From the NCBI GenBank assembly GCA_015662905.1, contig DQTE01000130.1, forward strand, positions 1 through 32,792: a DNA stretch of 32,792 bases, written 5' to 3'. The notes under the pieces were generated by a model, which worked only from the letters and a program-made list of their open reading frames with translations, made no database searches and was not told the DNA's origin. The DNA is from Crocinitomix sp. GTDB lineage: Bacteria > Bacteroidota > Bacteroidia > Flavobacteriales_D > Crocinitomicaceae. Below, piece by piece: positions 10,467 to 20,627 of this stretch (its first letter is position 1; every line of letters starts with the position of its first letter). Both the position numbers and the translations under genes were made by a program.

Positions 10467-12590
10467 ATGAAAAATATATTAATAATCATTACTTTAGTTT
10501 TTTGTTTAAGTACATCAGTAGCACAAGATGTGCCATTTGATAAAAAATTGTTTCCAAAAGAGCAAAAGGCAGCGTTTAAAATAGCAAAAGATCACTATGA
10601 AGCGGGTAATGAAAAGTTAGCAGACTTGACCATAGAACAATTAGGACTGATCTCGGCCAAAAAAACACCTATGAGTGTTGATTACAGAGGTGCTTTAAAT
10701 GAATATTTAGAAGCTTATAAATTTAACCCTAAAAGTGCGGATTTAAACTATCGAATAGGAATTTGTTATTACAACACAGATAAGTATAAAATGGAAAAGT
10801 ACTTTCTGGCAGCTTATAAATTAAAACCAACAGTCTCCAAAGATATTCACTATTTTATAGGTTCAAGTTATCATATTAATGGGCAGTGGCAAAAAGCAAT
10901 TGATGAGTATAATAAGTTCGCCTCAAATGCTACCTCTGAATTGATTGATGTTAAAACCAAAGCAGTAAAAAAAGTGCAAGAATGTAGAAATGGTCAACAA
11001 CTTGAAAAACAAAAAGCAAGGGTTTGGATTGATAACCTAGGTCCAAAAGTAAATTCTAAATATCCAGATTATGCTCCCGTTATTTCTACAGATGAGGCTA
11101 TATTGATATTTACAGCAAGAAGACCTGATAATGAAAAATTGTCTTTTGATGGAGATTATTTTGAAGATTTATACGAGTCAAGAAGAGAGAATGGAGAGTG
11201 GACAATGGCTAAAAATATGGGGAAACCAGTTAATGTAGAAGGACAACATGATGCTACGATAGGTCTTTCACCAGACGGGCATACGTTGTTTATATATAAT
11301 GATAATAAAGGAATGGGAGATATACTTATTTCAACTGATGAAGATGGGGGGTGGTCAAAGCCTGAACGCTTGAATAAAAATATAAATACAAAGGATTATC
11401 ACGAACCTGATGCTTCATTGACCTTTGATGGAAAACGCTTATATTTTACGTCAAATAAGCCTGGAGGATATGGGGGACACGATATATATTATTCTGATTG
11501 GAATGAGGATAAACAAGACTGGGGGGCAGCTCAAAATATAGGAGATATTTTAAATACCCCCTATGAAGAACGTTCAGTTTTTATCCATCCAGATGGTGAA
11601 ACTATGTATTTTGCTTCAACAGGCCACAATACAATGGGAGGTTATGATTTATTCTATTCAAAATTAGTTGATGGTGTTTGGCAAAAACCTGTTAATTTAG
11701 GCCCACCTTTAAACACTCCAGGAGATGATGTTCAACTAGTTGTAGCAGGTAATGGGCGTTATGGCTATTACTCATCTTATAAGGCAAATGGATATGGAGA
11801 AAAAGATATTTATTTAATTACTTTTTTAGGCCCTGAAAAATTACCTATGTTAAGTGGAGAGGACAATTTAATAGCTTCTATTGCTAAGCCAATCAAAGAA
11901 AAATTGGTAGAGCCAACAGTTAAAGTTGAAGGTGCTAATATGGCCATATTAACGGGGATTATTAGAGATGAAAAAACTAAAAAACCTTTAAAAGCGCAAA
12001 TTGTTTTAGTTGATAATGAAGAAAATAAAATAATAGCAGAGTTTACATCTGATGCTGTAACGGGTAAATATTTAGTTTCATTACCAGCAGGTAAAAACTA
12101 TGGAATAGCTGTTAAAAAAGAAGGGTATTTGTTCCATTCTGAAAATATAGTTATTCCAAATGAGAGTGGATTTAGACAATATGAAAAGGATGTTGATTTG
12201 AAAAAAGTAGAAATTGGTCAAACTATCGTATTAAGAAATATCTTCTTCGATTTAGATAGGTATAGTTTAAGACCAGAATCAGTTAATGAATTAAATAGGT
12301 TGGTTAAGCTAATGCAAGACAATCCAACTATGAAAATAGAATTATCTGGTCACACAGATACAAGGGGTAGTGCTGAACATAACAGACAATTGTCAGAGAA
12401 TAGGGCGAAAGCAGTTGTAGAATACTTAGTGGATCACGGAATTTCTAAAGATAGATTGAAATATGCAGGTTATGGAGAAACACACCCTATTGTTCAAGAT
12501 TCAGAAATATATAAAGAAAAATCTAAGACTAAAAGAGAAGAAATGCATCAACAAAATCGCAGGACAGAGTTCAAGATTTTGAGCCTATAA
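10467..12590 (+). CDS. PorE-like protein: TPR + PD40 beta-propeller + carboxypeptidase regulatory-like domain + OmpA C-terminus (copy 1)
   Basis: PDYAPVISTDEAILIFTARR, SFDGKRLYFTSNKPGGYGGHDIYYS; LSGHTDTRGSAEHNRQLSENRAKAVVEYL. Confidence 0.93.
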   Translation: MKNILIIITLVFCLSTSVAQDVPFDKKLFPKEQKAAFKIAKDHYEAGNEKLADLTIEQLGLISAKKTPMSVDYRGALNEYLEAYKFNPKSADLNYRIGICYYNTDKYKMEKYFLAAYKLKPTVSKDIHYFIGSSYHINGQWQKAIDEYNKFASNATSELIDVKTKAVKKVQECRNGQQLEKQKARVWIDNLGPKVNSKYPDYAPVISTDEAILIFTARRPDNEKLSFDGDYFEDLYESRRENGEWTMAKNMGKPVNVEGQHDATIGLSPDGHTLFIYNDNKGMGDILISTDEDGGWSKPERLNKNINTKDYHEPDASLTFDGKRLYFTSNKPGGYGGHDIYYSDWNEDKQDWGAAQNIGDILNTPYEERSVFIHPDGETMYFASTGHNTMGGYDLFYSKLVDGVWQKPVNLGPPLNTPGDDVQLVVAGNGRYGYYSSYKANGYGEKDIYLITFLGPEKLPMLSGEDNLIASIAKPIKEKLVEPTVKVEGANMAILTGIIRDEKTKKPLKAQIVLVDNEENKIIAEFTSDAVTGKYLVSLPAGKNYGIAVKKEGYLFHSENIVIPNESGFRQYEKDVDLKKVEIGQTIVLRNIFFDLDRYSLRPESVNELNRLVKLMQDNPTMKIELSGHTDTRGSAEHNRQLSENRAKAVVEYLVDHGISKDRLKYAGYGETHPIVQDSEIYKEKSKTKREEMHQQNRRTEFKILSL

Positions 12591-12700
12591 TTAAAAACAA
12601 AACTTGTTACATAGAAGACGGGTTTTATTTTAAAAATCAATATAATATAACTTTTTTTTGCAAAATAAGTATATATGTTAGGCAATATTATTTTTTTTTG

Positions 12701-12708
12701 TAAATTCG
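12701..12708 (+). promoter_or_regulatory. Possible Bacteroidota -7 box (TAAATTCG)
   Basis: One mismatch from TAnnTTTG, 18 bp upstream of the ATG; no clear -33 TTG. Confidence 0.3.
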
Positions 12709-12725
12709 CATAAAATTATATCAAG

Positions 12726-13760
12726 ATGAGAAATGTATTTATCGTGTTTATTTTTTTACCTACTTTAGTTTTTTCGCAGGAAAAATATAATTTAAAAAGT
12801 AAAAAAATATTCAAACAAGCTCAAGAAAGTAATAAAAGTGGAAATATTGATGAAGCGTTAAAACTTTATGAAGCCTGTTTAAAAGAAGAGCCTAAGTATA
12901 TAGAAGCATACTACAATATGTCTGTTATTGAATATGACAATAAAAATTATGATAGAGCCATTAAGTATTGTGTTAATGCTTTAAAAATAAGTAAAACAAA
13001 AGCTCCAATTCATAGGCAATTAGCTAAATCATATTTTATGATAGAAAATTATGACAGCAGTGCATATTACAGTAAGATAGCTACTCTGTTAGATCCCAAG
13101 TCAGATGAAAGTTTTTATATTCTTGCAAAATCTGAAAATAATATAAAAAAATATGAAAAGGCACTGAACCATATCAATAAAGCTATCGATTTGAACAATA
13201 CCGTAGCCGATTATTTTAATGTGAAAGGTATAGCCAATTTTGGTTTAGAGAACTTTGATGATGCAAAAACAGATTTTAATAAGGTTATAGAATTAGAACC
13301 AGGTAATACAAGTGTTTACAAAAATTTAGCCAATGTTTATATAGCGCTTGACGAACCCGAAAAAGCATTAGAGAATATTGATAAAGGCATAAGCTCAGCT
13401 ACCGGAAATGAAAAAATACAATACCTTTTATTAAAGGGGAATTACTATCATACCATTGGAGAACTTGATAATGCAAAGGCTTCTTATGAAGAAGCTTATA
13501 AGCTAAACAATCAAAGTCCAGTTGTTTTAACAAATATGGCAGCTGTAATGATTGATAAAAGTAAGTTTGAAGAGGCAGTTCAATATTGTGATAAAGCTAT
13601 AGAATTAGACCCTACAATGACAGAAGCTTATTTTAATAGAGGAATAGCAAACGAAATGTTAAGAAAAACAAATGAAGCTTGCGCAGACTGGGAAGAAGCT
13701 TTTATTTTAGGAGCAGTCAAAGCTGAGGAGTTTTTAAATAGTCCTACTTGTAACGAATAA
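12726..13760 (+). CDS. Secreted tetratricopeptide-repeat protein (copy 2)
   Basis: Signal peptide; TPR units; C-terminal EACADWEEAFILGAVKAEEFLNSPTC parallels copy 1. Confidence 0.92.
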   Translation: MRNVFIVFIFLPTLVFSQEKYNLKSKKIFKQAQESNKSGNIDEALKLYEACLKEEPKYIEAYYNMSVIEYDNKNYDRAIKYCVNALKISKTKAPIHRQLAKSYFMIENYDSSAYYSKIATLLDPKSDESFYILAKSENNIKKYEKALNHINKAIDLNNTVADYFNVKGIANFGLENFDDAKTDFNKVIELEPGNTSVYKNLANVYIALDEPEKALENIDKGISSATGNEKIQYLLLKGNYYHTIGELDNAKASYEEAYKLNNQSPVVLTNMAAVMIDKSKFEEAVQYCDKAIELDPTMTEAYFNRGIANEMLRKTNEACADWEEAFILGAVKAEEFLNSPTCNE

Positions 13761-13764
13761 ATCT

Positions 13765-15861
13765 ATGAAAATGAATAAAGTTAAATTAATATTGAGTTTT
13801 ATTTTTATTTCTTGTATATCATTAGCGCAAGATAAAGATATACCTTTTGATAAAAATATTTTCCAAAATGATAAACAAGCCTTTAATGAAGCTGTTAAAC
13901 AAATAAAATTAGGAGATATTCATTTTAATAGTGGATCAAATTCTGATTTATCTTATGCTTTGTCACATTATTTAAAAGCAGACTCTTTTAACCATTATAG
14001 TGCCGATTTGAATTATAAAATAGGGGTATGTTTTTTAAATAGTACACAAAAATTCAAAGCATTACCATATCTTCAATTTGCAGATAAATTCAATACAGAC
14101 GGTGAAAGATTTGAAGATCTTGATCTTTATCTAGCTCAAGCCTACCAGTTAGCAAGCGAATGGGATAAAGCAATAGAACATTATAAAGCTTATAAAAATA
14201 CACTAGGAGAGAATGACAAACCACAAAGGTTTTATTTGAACAAGAAAATAAGGGAGTGTGTTACAGGTAAAGAGTTATATGCGAATCCTGAAAGAGTTTG
14301 GATTGATAATTTAGGAGAAAACATCAATTCAGAATATCCTGATTTTGGTCCAGTAATTTCTGCGGACAATAGAATGCTATTTTTTACTTCAAGGAGACCG
14401 GGAGGAGTAGGTGATATTACAGATGAAACAGGCTATGATATGGAGGATATATACTATAGTGAGAGAGAATTTGGTGGTGATTGGCAACCTGCTAAAAATA
14501 TTGGATCACCTATAAATACCGAAACTCATGATGCAACAATTGGTCTTGCACCTGATGGAAAAAGTTTATTTGTGTATAAAAGTATTAGCAGAAAAGATGG
14601 TAATATTACAATAGCAAGACAGAATGATGATGGAACATGGACAGAAACAACTGAGTTGGGAAATACTGTAAATACAAAAAAACATGAATCTTCGGCATCA
14701 CTATCTTTTGATGAAAAAACATTGTTTTTTGTATCTGATAAACCTGGTGGATTGGGTGGTCATGATATTTATGTAGCCACTTGGGATGATGAAAAACAAG
14801 ATTGGGGAGAGGCGAAAAATTTAGGACCTACCATTAATACAAAATTTGAAGAAAAAGGTGTGTTTTTTCATCCAGATAATAAAACTTTGTACTTCTCATC
14901 AGAAGGTCATAATACAATGGGAGGGCTAGATATTTTTAAAACAGAGTATAATGCTGAAACAGATGAATGGTCAAAACCAGTAAATATTGGAGCACCAATA
15001 AATACCCCTGATGATGATGTGTACTTTGTTGTTTCTGGAAATGAAAGATATGCGTATTACTCCTCTTTTAGAGAAGGAGGATTTGGTGAAAAAGATATTT
15101 ATAAAATTACTTTTTTAGGGGACAAAAAAAATCCACTAATTGCATCATCAGACTTAATAGATACCCGTCTGAACGATAAATCTGATAATATTGAGTCTTT
15201 CGAAAAAGATGATATGATATTAATTTCTGGTACTGTAACAGACGGAAAATCAAATGAGCCATTAGTTGCAAAGTTAACTGTAATAGAGTCTAAAACAAAT
15301 AAAAAAATTACAGATATTATTACAAATGAAGACGGCACATATTTAGTAGCAGTTAAAGCTGGTAAATCCTACGCCATCACAACTACAAAAGAAGAATACA
15401 CTATTGCTTCTAAAACTATTAATACAACTAATAATGATGCTGGAAAAGAAATTGTTGAGGACTTCCAATTATTTACCCCTGTGCCAGGTGATGAATTTGT
15501 ATTAAGAAATATCTATTTTGGTTTTGATAAATCTAATTTAAGGCATAAATCTATTGAGGAACTAGATAGACTTGTTAACATTATGAAACAACATCCTAGC
15601 CTTGTTATTGAATTGGGAGGGCACACTGACAGAAGAGGTTCGGATGCCTACAATCAAATATTGTCTAAAAAACGTGCTGAGGTTGCAAAAAAATATCTAA
15701 TTGAACATGGTATTTTAGCAAATAGAATAAAAACAAAAGGTTATGGAGAAAGTAAACCAGAGGTGTCAGGTGATAAGATTAACGCTATGAAAACTAAAAA
15801 AGAAAAAGAAAATGCGCATCAACAAAACAGAAGAACGGTGGTGATGATAATTAGCAATTAA
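13765..15861 (+). CDS. PorE-like protein: TPR + PD40 + regulatory-like domain + OmpA C-terminus (copy 2)
   Basis: ERVWIDNLGENINSEYPDFGPVISADNRMLFFTSRRPGG; LGGHTDRRGSDAYNQILSKKRAEVAKKYL; same architecture as 10467..12590. Confidence 0.93.
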   Translation: MKMNKVKLILSFIFISCISLAQDKDIPFDKNIFQNDKQAFNEAVKQIKLGDIHFNSGSNSDLSYALSHYLKADSFNHYSADLNYKIGVCFLNSTQKFKALPYLQFADKFNTDGERFEDLDLYLAQAYQLASEWDKAIEHYKAYKNTLGENDKPQRFYLNKKIRECVTGKELYANPERVWIDNLGENINSEYPDFGPVISADNRMLFFTSRRPGGVGDITDETGYDMEDIYYSEREFGGDWQPAKNIGSPINTETHDATIGLAPDGKSLFVYKSISRKDGNITIARQNDDGTWTETTELGNTVNTKKHESSASLSFDEKTLFFVSDKPGGLGGHDIYVATWDDEKQDWGEAKNLGPTINTKFEEKGVFFHPDNKTLYFSSEGHNTMGGLDIFKTEYNAETDEWSKPVNIGAPINTPDDDVYFVVSGNERYAYYSSFREGGFGEKDIYKITFLGDKKNPLIASSDLIDTRLNDKSDNIESFEKDDMILISGTVTDGKSNEPLVAKLTVIESKTNKKITDIITNEDGTYLVAVKAGKSYAITTTKEEYTIASKTINTTNNDAGKEIVEDFQLFTPVPGDEFVLRNIYFGFDKSNLRHKSIEELDRLVNIMKQHPSLVIELGGHTDRRGSDAYNQILSKKRAEVAKKYLIEHGILANRIKTKGYGESKPEVSGDKINAMKTKKEKENAHQQNRRTVVMIISN

Positions 15862-15882
15862 AATTAATATATATTATCCAAG

Positions 15883-15910
15883 ACTCCATCAACGTTGATG
15901 GAGTTTTTTT
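15883..15910 (+). terminator. Intrinsic terminator after the second PorE-like gene
   Basis: ACTCCATCAACGTTGATGGAGT (22-bp perfect palindrome) followed by a T tract. Confidence 0.85.
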
Positions 15911-15946
15911 GTTTAAGGTAATAGTACAAATATAAATAGTTTAAAC

Positions 15947-17020
15947 ATGAGGTTTATATTTTTATCCATAATTACAATTTTTAGTTTAATAACTAATGCT
16001 CAGCAATATTCTTTAAATCATTTTTATATATATGATGCAACCTTAGCACAAAAAACAGATTCTGTTTTTAATTCACTATCAGATACAGCTATAGTAGGAC
16101 AAATGTTTATTCAAGCAGCAGGTGTACATGGAAAACCAGATAAAACAATAATCTCTTTAATCAAGAGAAATTATCTTGGGGGAATAATTATGCTTAATGG
16201 CACAAAAGAAAGTTTTATACAATCAATTAAAAAGTATAATGCTGTTAATAAGGGAGTGCCATTAGTATTTTCTGCGGATGCTGAACCCAGTTTAATAAAC
16301 AGGAAAATAAAAAACACTGTTCCTGTCAAAAATGCGAATAAATTGTTAAATAGAGATGAGGTGCGTTATTATGCAAAGTTAATTTGTAAAGAATTAAAAG
16401 AAATGGGTATTATGTACAATTATGCGCCAGTGGTTGATATGTCACCTAATAAAATTATAAATTTTAGGAGTTTTGGAATTAATGCCGATACAGCGCAAGT
16501 ATGGGCAAATATTTTTATTGAAGAAACTCAAAATAGCGGCATAGTTGCAACAGCAAAGCATTTCCCCGGTCATGGTTTTGTTGTTGGAGATACACATGAA
16601 AAATTAGTTTATATAGATGGCGAAATGAAAGAAGTTAAGAACTACAGACCATTAATTAATAAAGGAGTTTTATCCATAATGATTGCTCATATTGCCATTA
16701 AAAATAATGTTGAATACGATACTGAAAACTTACCATCAAGCTGTTCTAAAAAAATAGTCACAAATCTTTTAAAACAAAAGCTTAATTTTAAGGGGTTAGT
16801 AATAACAGATGCTTTAAATATGGGCGGGGTATCAAGTATTCCTAACTGCGAACTAAAAGCTGCTAAAGCAGGCTGTGATATCTTGTTGATGCCTAAAAAT
16901 GTTAGAAGCGCCATAGAAGATATTTTAGAAGAAATAAAAGTAAACAAACAATTTGAGCAACAAGTTTATGCGTCAGTAAAAAAAATTATTAGACTAAAAT
17001 TTTGCTTAGGTTTACTATAA
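15947..17020 (+). CDS. Glycoside hydrolase family 3 N-terminal domain protein (beta-N-acetylhexosaminidase/NagZ-like), secreted
   Basis: ATAKHFPGHGFVVGDTHEKL, VITDALNMGGV; signal peptide. Confidence 0.9.
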   Translation: MRFIFLSIITIFSLITNAQQYSLNHFYIYDATLAQKTDSVFNSLSDTAIVGQMFIQAAGVHGKPDKTIISLIKRNYLGGIIMLNGTKESFIQSIKKYNAVNKGVPLVFSADAEPSLINRKIKNTVPVKNANKLLNRDEVRYYAKLICKELKEMGIMYNYAPVVDMSPNKIINFRSFGINADTAQVWANIFIEETQNSGIVATAKHFPGHGFVVGDTHEKLVYIDGEMKEVKNYRPLINKGVLSIMIAHIAIKNNVEYDTENLPSSCSKKIVTNLLKQKLNFKGLVITDALNMGGVSSIPNCELKAAKAGCDILLMPKNVRSAIEDILEEIKVNKQFEQQVYASVKKIIRLKFCLGLL

Positions 17021-17077
17021 AATAGAAAATATCAAGTAAAAATATCCCTTTAACTTTTTTTTTTAACCGAATAGAAG

Positions 17078-17085
17078 TATATTCG
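17078..17085 (+). promoter_or_regulatory. Possible Bacteroidota -7 box (TATATTCG)
   Basis: One mismatch from TAnnTTTG, 32 bp upstream of the PPIase ATG; no clear -33 TTG. Confidence 0.3.
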
Positions 17086-17117
17086 CAAATTCAAAATTTA
17101 AAAACACAAAAACAGCT

Positions 17118-19325
17118 ATGGCAGTTATTGGAAAAATACAAAAAAACTCGTTATTATTGTTAGTAATTATTGGTGGAGCAATGCTTGCTTTTATCTTTAC
17201 AGATATGTTAAGAAATGTAGGTGGAGGAGCAGAACCTACACCAACAGCAACCATTGCAGGTAATCCTATTGATGATGCAGAATTTAACGAGTTAGAAACC
17301 TCTTTTATTAACAGAGAAAAACAAAACCTTGCCTATCAAGGAAAGGAAATGACTGAGCAACAAAAGAAGACTGCAAGAGATGAAGCTTTTAATGAGTATG
17401 TTAGAAGAATAATAATGAATAAAGAGTTAGAGGCCTTAGGAATAGTGGTTTCAGATGATGAGTTAACAGATATGGTTTTAGGAAATCATATTCACCCTTG
17501 GATATCAGGTGAAAGAGCTTTCCAGAATTCTTTAGGTCAATTTTCTAGAGATTCTTTAGCAAAGTATCTGGATATGTTAGAAATAGAGCCTTCAGGTGAT
17601 AATCCAGAAGAATATGCAAGATGGGTAGATTCTAAAAATGCTTGGAGTGATTTTGAAGACCAACTAATTGATGCAAGAAAAGCCGACAAATATGTTACAC
17701 TCGTTAAAAAAGGAGTTTACGTTAACTCTTTAGAAGCTAAAAATCAATATAATGGTGCAAATGAAAAAAGAACTGTGTCTTTTGTGTTGAAAAAATATAC
17801 AGACATAGATGAATCAGAGGTTGAATTGACAGATGAAGACTTAAAAGCATACTATGAAAAACATAAGAATGACAAACAATACGAACAAACAGACGAAAGT
17901 GCTGTGATTGATTTTGTTGAGTTTCCAATTATGTACACTCAAGACGATATAGATGCTACTTTAGAAAATACAAACAGAATCAAAACGTCATTTGAAAAAT
18001 CAACAAACGACATTGCATTTATGTATAATAAAAGTGATGTTGAATTTTATTCTGATTCTACCATTTTTAAATTAAATACAAATGATGTTTTTGACTTTAA
18101 CGTATCATCACCTTCTTATGCAATGGGTGCTGATGAAGCTATTCAAGCAGCGGATAGTGGTGATGTAGTTGGTCCTTTTATAGCAGGCGACCAAGTTGTA
18201 ATAGCAAAAGTTAAAGGATTTAAAAATCAAGAGCAAGCGTGGGTAAGACATATTTTAATCTCAACGGGTGCTAAACGTACCGAAATTCAGGCTAAAAAAA
18301 CAGCCGATAGTTTAATCAATGTGATTAAAAAGAATAATAATTTTGTTGAAATGGTAAAAGCTGTTTCCGAAGATCCAGGATCAATTGCTAATGATGGTGA
18401 ATATAAATGGTTTCCAAAAGGAATGATGGTGACTGAATTTGAAAACGCGTCTTTCAATGGAAAAAAAGGACAATTACAATTGGTAAAAACTAACTATGGT
18501 TACCACATAGTGGAGGTTTTAGGAAAACGTAATGCAAAATTACCTATTTTAGCACCTGTTGTAAAAACCATTAAACCGAGTGTAGAAACAAGAAAAACTA
18601 TTGAAGATTTAGCTTATGAGTTTATAGGTGATTTAGAAACAATGACTGAAGACTCTGCCTTTTATAAATTGGCAAATGAACAAGGTTTAACAGTGATGAA
18701 TTCCAGAATGTCATTGAAATCTCCTTTTGTAATGGGATTTGATGATGAAAAAAACACAAAGGTGAAAAAATTTGCTTTTGCGAAAGATGCAACTGTTGGA
18801 GATATATCTACACCTATTTACGACCAAGGAACCTACAAAGTAGCCATTATTGTCAGCAAGATGAAAGAAGGAACTCCTGATTTTGAAAATATTAAAAATC
18901 AAATGAGATTTCCTGCTTTGAGAGAAAAACAAGCCGAAAAATATAAAGAATTATTAGCAGGAACAAGTAATTTACAAGAACTTGTAGCAAAATTCCCTGA
19001 ATTACAAATACAAACAGCAACGGTTATGTTTAACTCTAATGCTATTCAAGGTGGAAGTACAAATGAACCAAAAATAATTGGAGCCATCTTTTCCGTACCA
19101 CAAGATTTAACACCTCTATTAAAACCAATTGAAGGTAACTCAGGAGTTTATGTGATTAGGATAAACAAAATTGAACCTGCGCCCGAAATGAATGATTATA
19201 CAGCAGAAAAACAAAGTTTAAGAGCTACACGTCAAGCTAATGCAGATAACCTTGTTATTAGAGCCCTGCGTGAAAAAGCTGATGTTAAAGATAATAGAGC
19301 CAAAGTAGAGATACAAGGCCGATAA
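17118..19325 (+). CDS. Peptidylprolyl isomerase (PpiD/SurA-like, membrane-anchored, parvulin domain)
   Basis: 735 aa; N-terminal TM, SurA_N-like region, parvulin domain (WVRHILISTGAKRTEIQAKKTADSLI...GSIANDGEYKWFPKGMMVTEFENASF). Confidence 0.92.
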   Translation: MAVIGKIQKNSLLLLVIIGGAMLAFIFTDMLRNVGGGAEPTPTATIAGNPIDDAEFNELETSFINREKQNLAYQGKEMTEQQKKTARDEAFNEYVRRIIMNKELEALGIVVSDDELTDMVLGNHIHPWISGERAFQNSLGQFSRDSLAKYLDMLEIEPSGDNPEEYARWVDSKNAWSDFEDQLIDARKADKYVTLVKKGVYVNSLEAKNQYNGANEKRTVSFVLKKYTDIDESEVELTDEDLKAYYEKHKNDKQYEQTDESAVIDFVEFPIMYTQDDIDATLENTNRIKTSFEKSTNDIAFMYNKSDVEFYSDSTIFKLNTNDVFDFNVSSPSYAMGADEAIQAADSGDVVGPFIAGDQVVIAKVKGFKNQEQAWVRHILISTGAKRTEIQAKKTADSLINVIKKNNNFVEMVKAVSEDPGSIANDGEYKWFPKGMMVTEFENASFNGKKGQLQLVKTNYGYHIVEVLGKRNAKLPILAPVVKTIKPSVETRKTIEDLAYEFIGDLETMTEDSAFYKLANEQGLTVMNSRMSLKSPFVMGFDDEKNTKVKKFAFAKDATVGDISTPIYDQGTYKVAIIVSKMKEGTPDFENIKNQMRFPALREKQAEKYKELLAGTSNLQELVAKFPELQIQTATVMFNSNAIQGGSTNEPKIIGAIFSVPQDLTPLLKPIEGNSGVYVIRINKIEPAPEMNDYTAEKQSLRATRQANADNLVIRALREKADVKDNRAKVEIQGR

Positions 19326-19348
19326 TATTGTATTTTGTTAAAATTTAT

Positions 19349-19381
19349 AATCCCCTTTAGAATTTCTTTAGGGGATTTTTT
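19349..19381. terminator. Terminator between convergent genes
   Basis: AATCCCCTTTAGAATTTCTTTAGGGGATTTTTT. Confidence 0.8.
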
Positions 19382-20627
19382 ATGTGTGTAAATTGGCTTC
19401 AAAAACACTTAACCAACCTTGCCATTTACCTTTGTTGTTTAAGGTTTCGTTATGCCACAATGGGATAAATAATCCCCCAACATTTTGTACTTCCTTTTTT
19501 AATTGATAAACAACTTTTATCGCTTCAGATATATTTAACTTTAAATACTCATTGAGTGTTCCATCCATGTATGTTATAGGATGCAAGCGTAAAGAGGTTA
19601 TTTCATTTTTACTTAAATCAAAAAAAGGAAAAGAAAAAGAAGTGCCTGCCCTAAAACCATACCCATCAGCAAACCCCATTGTATAATCATCAGTTATACC
19701 TAATTCTACTAGTTGTTGATAAGTTTGAGGTAAAGTTAATTTTAAAAAATGTTGCCTACTATTAAAAACTTTATAATTTAATATATCAGATAACCGCTTA
19801 ATTTCTTTTTGTATAATTTTTGGTTTAAGGTACGATTGGTACGAAGGGTGGATACCAATCTCACAGCTTTCACTTAAATTTTTTATTAAGGATTGAAACG
19901 ACTTATTTTTCCAGTGAATATTTTTATCATATTTCCCCCAGTTAGCCATTAAAAAAAAACAAATTACTTTATTTGTCTTAGCTGTATTTTTTATAATAGA
20001 AAAAGTATCAAATGGATCATTAATTTTATTAAGTCTAACCATAAATTTGTCTCTAATACACCTTCCTTTTGTTAAGTCTTTGATGTCGCTTAAAAGTGAT
20101 CTAAAAAACCCTTTGTTTTTAATAGCCCAAGCACTATCAATATCAAAAGTTATAATGGTTTTAAATTGATGTTTTACTATAGAGTAATCTAATTTTAAAA
20201 TTGCCCAAATAGATTTTACTATAATGTCAACATTTGGTTTGTGTAACCTGTTGTTTTTAAAAATAAATGAATCTTGTGCTGAAAATCTATCATGCTTATC
20301 TCTTTGTTTAATTACATACTCTTCGTATCTACTTAAAAAGTAAAATATAACAGCAAAATCATCATTTTGTTGATTAATTGTCCATTTGTCGTTCAAAAAT
20401 GTAAGCTCATAGTTGTTTTTAATTTGTGATTCTTGTATAATACCCTGAGGAAAAATTTGAAAATCGGCATGTAATTTTACGTTTGAATAGTTAATTTTAA
20501 TTGAATCAATTTTCTTAAATTCCTCAATTGATGTAGTGATATGATAATCTGTACCTTTAGATTTAAAAATAAAATCTAATACATAAACTAAACGTGGGGT
20601 GGTATATTCTGTAAAAACAACTACCAT
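19380..20627 (-). CDS. Polysaccharide deacetylase-like family protein
   Basis: 415 aa; IITFDIDSAWAIKNKG, CEIGIHPSYQSYL, FNSRQHFLKLTLPQTYQQLVELGITDDYTMGFADGYGFRAGTS. Confidence 0.75.
   Translation of the reverse strand: MVVVFTEYTTPRLVYVLDFIFKSKGTDYHITTSIEEFKKIDSIKINYSNVKLHADFQIFPQGIIQESQIKNNYELTFLNDKWTINQQNDDFAVIFYFLSRYEEYVIKQRDKHDRFSAQDSFIFKNNRLHKPNVDIIVKSIWAILKLDYSIVKHQFKTIITFDIDSAWAIKNKGFFRSLLSDIKDLTKGRCIRDKFMVRLNKINDPFDTFSIIKNTAKTNKVICFFLMANWGKYDKNIHWKNKSFQSLIKNLSESCEIGIHPSYQSYLKPKIIQKEIKRLSDILNYKVFNSRQHFLKLTLPQTYQQLVELGITDDYTMGFADGYGFRAGTSFSFPFFDLSKNEITSLRLHPITYMDGTLNEYLKLNISEAIKVVYQLKKEVQNVGGLFIPLWHNETLNNKGKWQGWLSVFEANLHT

Noticed and set aside
12650-12670. TTTGCAAAATA string resembling the repeat core upstream of the second TPR gene
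   Set aside because: Short AT-rich match without the rest of the 54-bp unit; likely chance
15883-15904. 22-bp perfect palindrome considered as an operator
   Set aside because: Immediately followed by a T tract after a stop codon; best explained as an intrinsic terminator
15099-18932. Minus-strand ORFs 15099..15338, 16687..16947, 17063..17254, 17737..17928 and 18711..18932
   Set aside because: Antisense to well-supported PorE-like, GH3 and PPIase genes
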